Shown in pieces: positions 59,495-64,000 of a DNA stretch of 64,000 nt. Source of the stretch: Histomonas meleagridis (lineage: Eukaryota > Parabasalia > Tritrichomonadida > Dientamoebidae); NCBI GenBank assembly GCA_020186115.1, contig WSYJ01000081.1, forward strand, positions 248,001 through 312,000. Reading direction: 5' to 3'. Numbering within the stretch: position 1 is the first letter of the stretch; every line of letters starts with the position of its first letter. The notes beneath the pieces are model-generated. The model saw nothing but the letters and a program-made list of their open reading frames with translations, ran no database searches and was not told where the DNA came from. Position numbers and translations under genes: made by a program.

Positions 59495-60655
59495 ATGGAG
59501 CTCTCTAAATCGTTGCAGTCAATCATCTTTAATCTCAACGAAGAAAATATCGAATCATCAGTTCAATCAACAATAGAATTATTTACTTACAATAGACAAT
59601 ACACATTCAATCTTCTTATTTCTGGGTTCATATATACAGCATTTGCTTCTCAATTAAACGTCAAATTCCCAATTTTTAAATACTTATTGATGTTAAATTT
59701 AGAAGAAGAAAAAACTAATAAAAATACAACAAACCTAGTTCATATATTTAATCTATACTTACTGCAAACAACAACACAAGAATCATTTTTCCTTCTTCGA
59801 AAGATGGACGAACAAGGATTATTCGAAACAGATCCTGCAAAATACAATAAGAAAAATTGTGAATTGGTTCTAAATAATGATTTTGCTAACCTGAAGAATT
59901 TTAATGAAGAAGGGCATAATCCGAATGAAATAGCAAAAATAATTCGAAATGATGAAATAGAAAAACTTCAAGAAATATCATCACAACCAAATTTTGACTT
60001 TAATCAAATCATTGAGCCATCAATTTATGAAAGATGTTCATTTATTAATCAAGAAAATGTTAAATTAATTGATTATGCAGCATTTTTTTCTTCTGTTAAA
60101 TGTTTTAAATATTTACTTATGAATGGTTCTAAAATAGATAACGCAGGTAAATATGCAGTTGCAGGTGGAAGTTTAGAGATAATTCATTTATGTGAACAGA
60201 ATCATTCATCATTTGAAGATGCATATGAAACAGCAATTGAATTTCATAAAAATGATATCTTTAAATATCTTTATGAAAAGAAAAAAGGAGAAGTTATAAC
60301 AAAATCCAATAAACAATCACCTAATATAAATCATGGTAAATCTGAAAAAGACATTGCATATTTTAAAAAAATATGTCTGAATTATAATAATTATATAATT
60401 TTTTCATTTTTAGAACAAGAAACAAAGGAAATAACTGAAGATATTATAGAGGAAATTGCAAGAAATGGAAATACATTTCTAATGGATAGTATCATAGAAA
60501 ATCAACAAATTCCAAATACAATTTTATTGCGCTCGGTTGAATCAGGAAATATTGAAATAGTAAAATTACTTTTAGATAAAGGAATTGATATTAACGCAAA
60601 AACTATTCATTTGAATAATTTAGAATATGTTTTAATAATTTGGAATATGTATTAA
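59495..60655 (+). CDS. DUF3447/ankyrin protein, first coding block, locus 5
   Basis: This 386-codon block starts at an ATG (MELSKSLQSIIFNLNEENIE). It has the N-terminal helical region, a shortened linker before DUF3447 (DFANLKNFNEEGHNPNEIAK), the core motifs KLQEISSQPNFDFNQII, LIDYAAFFSSVKCFKYLLMN and IIHLCEQNHSSF, and ankyrin-like repeats ending EIVKLLLDKGIDINAK. It then runs into a spacer and stops. The spacer subtype matches locus 1, not loci 2-4, so loci 1 and 5 form one subfamily. A Lys/Ser-rich insertion (KKKGEVITKSNKQSPNINHG) sits between two ankyrin-like repeats. Function unknown. Confidence 0.85.
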   Translation: MELSKSLQSIIFNLNEENIESSVQSTIELFTYNRQYTFNLLISGFIYTAFASQLNVKFPIFKYLLMLNLEEEKTNKNTTNLVHIFNLYLLQTTTQESFFLLRKMDEQGLFETDPAKYNKKNCELVLNNDFANLKNFNEEGHNPNEIAKIIRNDEIEKLQEISSQPNFDFNQIIEPSIYERCSFINQENVKLIDYAAFFSSVKCFKYLLMNGSKIDNAGKYAVAGGSLEIIHLCEQNHSSFEDAYETAIEFHKNDIFKYLYEKKKGEVITKSNKQSPNINHGKSEKDIAYFKKICLNYNNYIIFSFLEQETKEITEDIIEEIARNGNTFLMDSIIENQQIPNTILLRSVESGNIEIVKLLLDKGIDINAKTIHLNNLEYVLIIWNMY

Positions 60656-62133
60656 TAATTTGAAACAGCACTTCATATAGCAGTTAAAAATAATAATATA
60701 AAAATAGTAAAATTACTTTTAGAGAAAGAAGGAATTGATGTTAATGCAAAATATATTCATTTTAATAATTTGTAATATGTTTTAATAATTTAGAATATGT
60801 TTTAATAATTTGAAATATGTTTTAATAATTTTGGATATGTTTTAATAATTTAGAATATGTTTTAATAATTTTTAATATGTTTTAATAATTTGAAACAGCA
60901 CTTCATATAGCAGTTAGAAATAATAATATAGAAATAGTAAAATTACTTTTAGAGAAAGAAGGAATTGATGTTAATGCAAAAACTATTCATTTGAATAATT
61001 TAGAATATGTTTTAATAATTTGATGTATGTTTTAATAATTTGTAATATGTTTTAATAATTTAGAATATGTTTTAATAATTTGATGTATGTTTTAATAATT
61101 TGAAATATGTTTTAATAATTTAGAATATGTTTTAATAATTTGATGTATGTTTTAATAATTTGTAATATGTTTTAATAATTTAGAATATGTTTTAATAATT
61201 TTTAATATGTTTTAATAATTTGAAACAGCACTTCATATAGCAGTTAGAAATAATAATATAGAAATAGTAAAATTACTTTTAGAGAAAGAAGGAATTGATG
61301 TTAATGCAAAAACTATTAATTTGAATAATTTAGAATATGTTTTAATAATTTGATGTATGTTTTAATAATTTGAAATATGTTTTAATAATTTGAAATATGT
61401 TTTAATAATTTTTAATATGTTTTAATAATTTAGAATATGTTTTAATAATTTGATGTATGTTTTAATAATTTGTAATATGTTTTAATAATTTAGAATATGT
61501 TTTAATAATTTTTAATATGTTTTAATAATTTGAAACAGCACTTCATATAGCAGTTAGAAATAATAATATAGAAATAGTAAAATTACTTTTAGAGAAAGAA
61601 GGAATTGATGTTAATGCAAAAACTATTCATTTGAATAATTTGAAATATGTTTTAATAATTTGAAATATGTTTTAATAATTTAGAATATGTTTTAATAATT
61701 TGAAATATGTTTTAATAATTTTGGATATGTTTTAATAATTTAGAATATGTTTTAATAATTTTTAATATGTTTTAATAATTTGAAACAGCACTTCATATAG
61801 CAGTTAGAAATAATAATATAGAAATAGTAAAATTACTTTTAGAGAAAGAAGGAATTGATGTTAATGCAAAAACTATTCATTTGAATAATTTAGAATATGT
61901 TTTAATAATTTGATGTATGTTTTAATAATTTGTAATATGTTTTAATAATTTAGAATATGTTTTAATAATTTGATGTATGTTTTAATAATTTAGAATATGT
62001 TTTAATAATTTGGAATATGTATTAATAATTTGAAACAGCACTTCATATAGCAGTTAAAAATAATAATATAGAAATAGTAAAATTACTTTTTGATAAAGAA
62101 ATTAATATTAAAACAAGTTATTTACTTAAATGA
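60656..62133 (+). repeat. Ankyrin module array with long 20-bp tandem-repeat spacers, locus 5
   Basis: Seven modules open at about 60664, 60894, 61224, 61534, 61784 and 62034, plus the one completing the first block. Each is TALHIAVRNNNIEIVKLLLE followed by KEGIDVNAK. Between them are arrays of up to about ten units of the 20-bp repeat TATGTTTTAATAATTTRGAA, with variants GATG, GAAA, GTAA and TTTA at the joint. As 20 is not a multiple of three, every unit changes frame. Modules are almost base-identical, while spacer copy number differs. The last module ends NIKTSYLLK at TGA 62131-62133. Confidence 0.8.
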
Positions 62134-62204
62134 ACAATAAAATTATCATCTTTGAAATCTTTACGAGTCGAAAGTAGTTTATTATTTATATATTGTTGAT
62201 CCAA

Positions 62205-62400
62205 GTTACATTCATAAGTGCTGTTTGAAATCAAATAAATAATTTTCGGAAAAAAATTGGAAATTCAAATTATTTAAATAAATACAAAATAAAATAGTTA
62301 AATATCTTTAGCATTAATATCGATTCTTTCTTGTTCAAGAAGTAATTTAACTATTTCTGTATGACCATTTGAAGATGCCCATAATAGTGACAAAACTTCT
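62205..62400 (-). pseudogene. Ankyrin module relic, opposite orientation
   Basis: On the minus strand 62390-62290 encodes ASSNGHTEIVKLLLEQERID followed by INAKDI. A locus-2-type spacer follows and then a truncated next module (TALMNVTW) at about 62235-62213. It is the 3' remnant of a lost minus-strand ankyrin array, convergent with locus 5. Confidence 0.6.
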
Positions 62401-62658
62401 CATTTGAAGAAATTCCAAATGCAATTTATAAATACTTAATGATTAGAATAAAAACAAATAAAATTACTATCAAAATTTTAAGTAATTAATGAACAATACT
62501 ATAAATATTTAACATTTTAATGGTTCAAAGATTATAAGAAAATTTATCCATGAACTAAAAAACATAGTAAAGACGTGAAAATATTCTTTTGATAAATTCA
62601 ATATGAATATGTAATAATTTGAAAATATATATATAAATTATCACAAATTAAAGAAATT
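62400..62658. other. AT-rich gap
   Basis: No coding potential is seen. It forms the 3' flank of the coiled-coil gene at the window's right edge. Confidence 0.4.
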
Positions 62659-64000
62659 TTATTCATCAAAATCATCTGAAAAATTTTCTTTCTGTTTTCC
62701 ATTTTGGAAATCACTTTTGTCCGAATGTGATTTATTATTACTATAATCCGAATGTGAATCCTTTTGATGTTTATCATTTGACGATTCACTTTTTTCGCTA
62801 CTTGAATCAGATTTATTTTTACTAAATTCAGAATGTGATTCAGTTTGATGTTTATCATTCAAAGATTCACTTTTAGCACTGTCTGAGTGCGATTTATTAT
62901 TACTATAGTTCGAATGTGTATCATTATCTGAATTTGATTTATTTTTACTAAATTCAGAATGTGATTCATTTCGACGTTTATCAGTTTGAGAATAGCTTTT
63001 GTTGTTATCTGAATGCGATTCAGTTTTATTGTTTTCAGAATGTGATTCATTTTGTGATTTACTTTTATCACTGTCTGAATGAGATTTATCTGATTTAGAG
63101 CTGTCTTTCCTTTCTTCACCAGACGAATTTGTTTTGTTTTCTGTGTCTGATTTTGCATATTCAGATGATTCATCACTATCTGTGGTCCCTCCAAAAACTT
63201 TCTCTTTTATCTTCCCAGTGGCAACAACTTCATCACCTAACCCAATCTCTTCCATTCTACTGTTAAGTTCTTCAATTTGATCGATTAATAATGATAAATA
63301 ATTATCATGTTTTGTAGGATGAAGATTCAGCTTTTCTTCCAAAAGAGCTATCTCGACTTCAAGAGGGACAAGTCTTTGAAGTGCATTTCTTTCAATTCTT
63401 GAGTCGGGATCTTGAAGTATTTTAATTATTTTTTGTTCTTCAAACTCATTTTTTGTGCTGTTTACAATTTTGTGGAGATGTATTTTCTTGTTTTGTGTTC
63501 GATCTCTTTCATATTCGAGTTCAAGAGCATGGCGATATCTATTATTAACTGTACATGCTGCCATTTGTCTTTTGTACTCATCTTGCTGTGATCTGTAATT
63601 TTCGATTGTCTGATTGCCTCGTTGAATTTCAATCATATATGTTGCATTTTCTTTCACAAGTGCACTTGACGTTGCTGGATTATGAATAGATTTGATAACC
63701 CTAAGTTCTCGATCTTTCTTTTCAATTTCAGATTCGAGATCTGATAGTTCAGCTCTTAGTTCTCTCTCTTTTCTGGAATATGTGGTGTCTTGTTCTAAAT
63801 ATGAAGCTAAGGCAATGGCATAACCTTCTCGTTCATTAAGCACATCTTGCGCATCATTTACATCTTTTTTAGCTGCTTTTAATTGTGCTTCACTTTGTCG
63901 AAATTCAGCAAGAGCTTTTTTGTATTCTTCGATCAAATACTCTTGTTCTCGAAGGGGATCTCCTCCACGCCAAAAGAAATCTGTTGTTCTGCATTTAGCA
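62659..64000 (-). CDS. Coiled-coil protein with Ser/His/Asn/Lys-rich repetitive tail (5' end beyond window)
   Basis: The frame is open to the right edge (upstream residues CRTTDFFWRGGDPLREQEYL), so the start lies outside the window. The N part visible is a long coiled coil (EEYKKALAEFRQSEAQLKAA, YSRKERELRAELSDLESEIE, RYRHALELEYERDRTQNKKI). The last about 170 residues are low-complexity, a degenerate repeat of about 15 residues around ESHSxxxKNKSxSD. It ends DDFDE. No named family is recognised. A cytoskeletal or scaffold role is possible, but only from the coiled coil. Confidence 0.75.
   Translation of the reverse strand, partial: AKCRTTDFFWRGGDPLREQEYLIEEYKKALAEFRQSEAQLKAAKKDVNDAQDVLNEREGYAIALASYLEQDTTYSRKERELRAELSDLESEIEKKDRELRVIKSIHNPATSSALVKENATYMIEIQRGNQTIENYRSQQDEYKRQMAACTVNNRYRHALELEYERDRTQNKKIHLHKIVNSTKNEFEEQKIIKILQDPDSRIERNALQRLVPLEVEIALLEEKLNLHPTKHDNYLSLLIDQIEELNSRMEEIGLGDEVVATGKIKEKVFGGTTDSDESSEYAKSDTENKTNSSGEERKDSSKSDKSHSDSDKSKSQNESHSENNKTESHSDNNKSYSQTDKRRNESHSEFSKNKSNSDNDTHSNYSNNKSHSDSAKSESLNDKHQTESHSEFSKNKSDSSSEKSESSNDKHQKDSHSDYSNNKSHSDKSDFQNGKQKENFSDDFDE

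Noticed and set aside
60656-62040. 20-bp repeat array as a CRISPR array
   Set aside because: Units are directly tandem without unique spacers, and the intervening units are conserved ankyrin coding modules; the organism is clearly eukaryotic.

Overview
The window is AT-rich nuclear DNA from a flagellated, anaerobic protist. It looks like a parabasalid (trichomonad), most probably a Tritrichomonas-type species. The reasons are: several DUF3447/ankyrin genes, a family expanded in trichomonads; a BspA-like leucine-rich fragment and a mariner transposase relic; almost intron-free housekeeping genes with very short intergenic gaps; a 23-nt GT-AG intron in a cyclophilin gene; a Tom40-like barrel of the kind found in hydrogenosomes; and flagellar genes (DRC11/IQCA1, CFAP36). 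The species is inferred, not proven.

Layout. 1-2.3 kb: 3' part of a DUF3447/ankyrin locus (+). 2.3-5.4 kb: a degenerate palmitoyltransferase-like gene among gene relics. 5.4-9.0 kb: second DUF3447/ankyrin locus (+). 9.1-14.5 kb: CYFIP/Sra1 and SCAMP, divergent, flanked on both sides by copies of a small coiled-coil gene. 14.5-19.0 kb: gene-poor, with mariner and other transposase relics, a hairpin cluster and orphan ORF pieces. 19.0-25.1 kb: Rho/Rac GTPase, C2/Pro-Gly-Tyr protein, ARPC4, a four-TM protein, TBL1-like LisH/WD40 protein, Tom40-like barrel. 25.1-28.4 kb: third ankyrin locus (-). 28.5-37.4 kb: dense housekeeping block (L3, Snf7/CHMP4, short Aha1, DRC11/IQCA1, Nuf2, REEP/Yop1, CFAP36). 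37.5-45.5 kb: MULE (SWIM) relic, fourth ankyrin locus (-) and degenerate sequence. 45.5-58.7 kb: NTF2-like, aldo-keto reductase, Mei2-like RRM protein, an ankyrin relic, a basic hypothetical gene, a CARMIL-like LRR protein, second REEP, cyclophilin, L19, SCY1-like pseudokinase. 59.0-64.0 kb: tRNA-Thr, fifth ankyrin locus (+), and a coiled-coil gene running off the right edge.

Functional links. Rac, CYFIP (WAVE complex), ARPC4 (Arp2/3) and a CARMIL-like protein are all parts of actin-branching control. SCAMP, two REEPs, Snf7, SCY1-like and the DHHC-like protein belong to endomembrane traffic.

The most unusual structure is the five DUF3447/ankyrin loci. In each, single ankyrin repeats (about 28-29 codons) are separated by AT-rich spacers. 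The spacers are conserved between loci, always fall at the same point of the ankyrin repeat, and break the reading frame. They lack consistent GT-AG ends. In two loci they are built from a 20-bp tandem repeat that resembles a tiny trichomonad intron. The last module of each locus ends in its own in-frame stop. The arrays are therefore either unusual exon-intron structures or silent cassette reservoirs.
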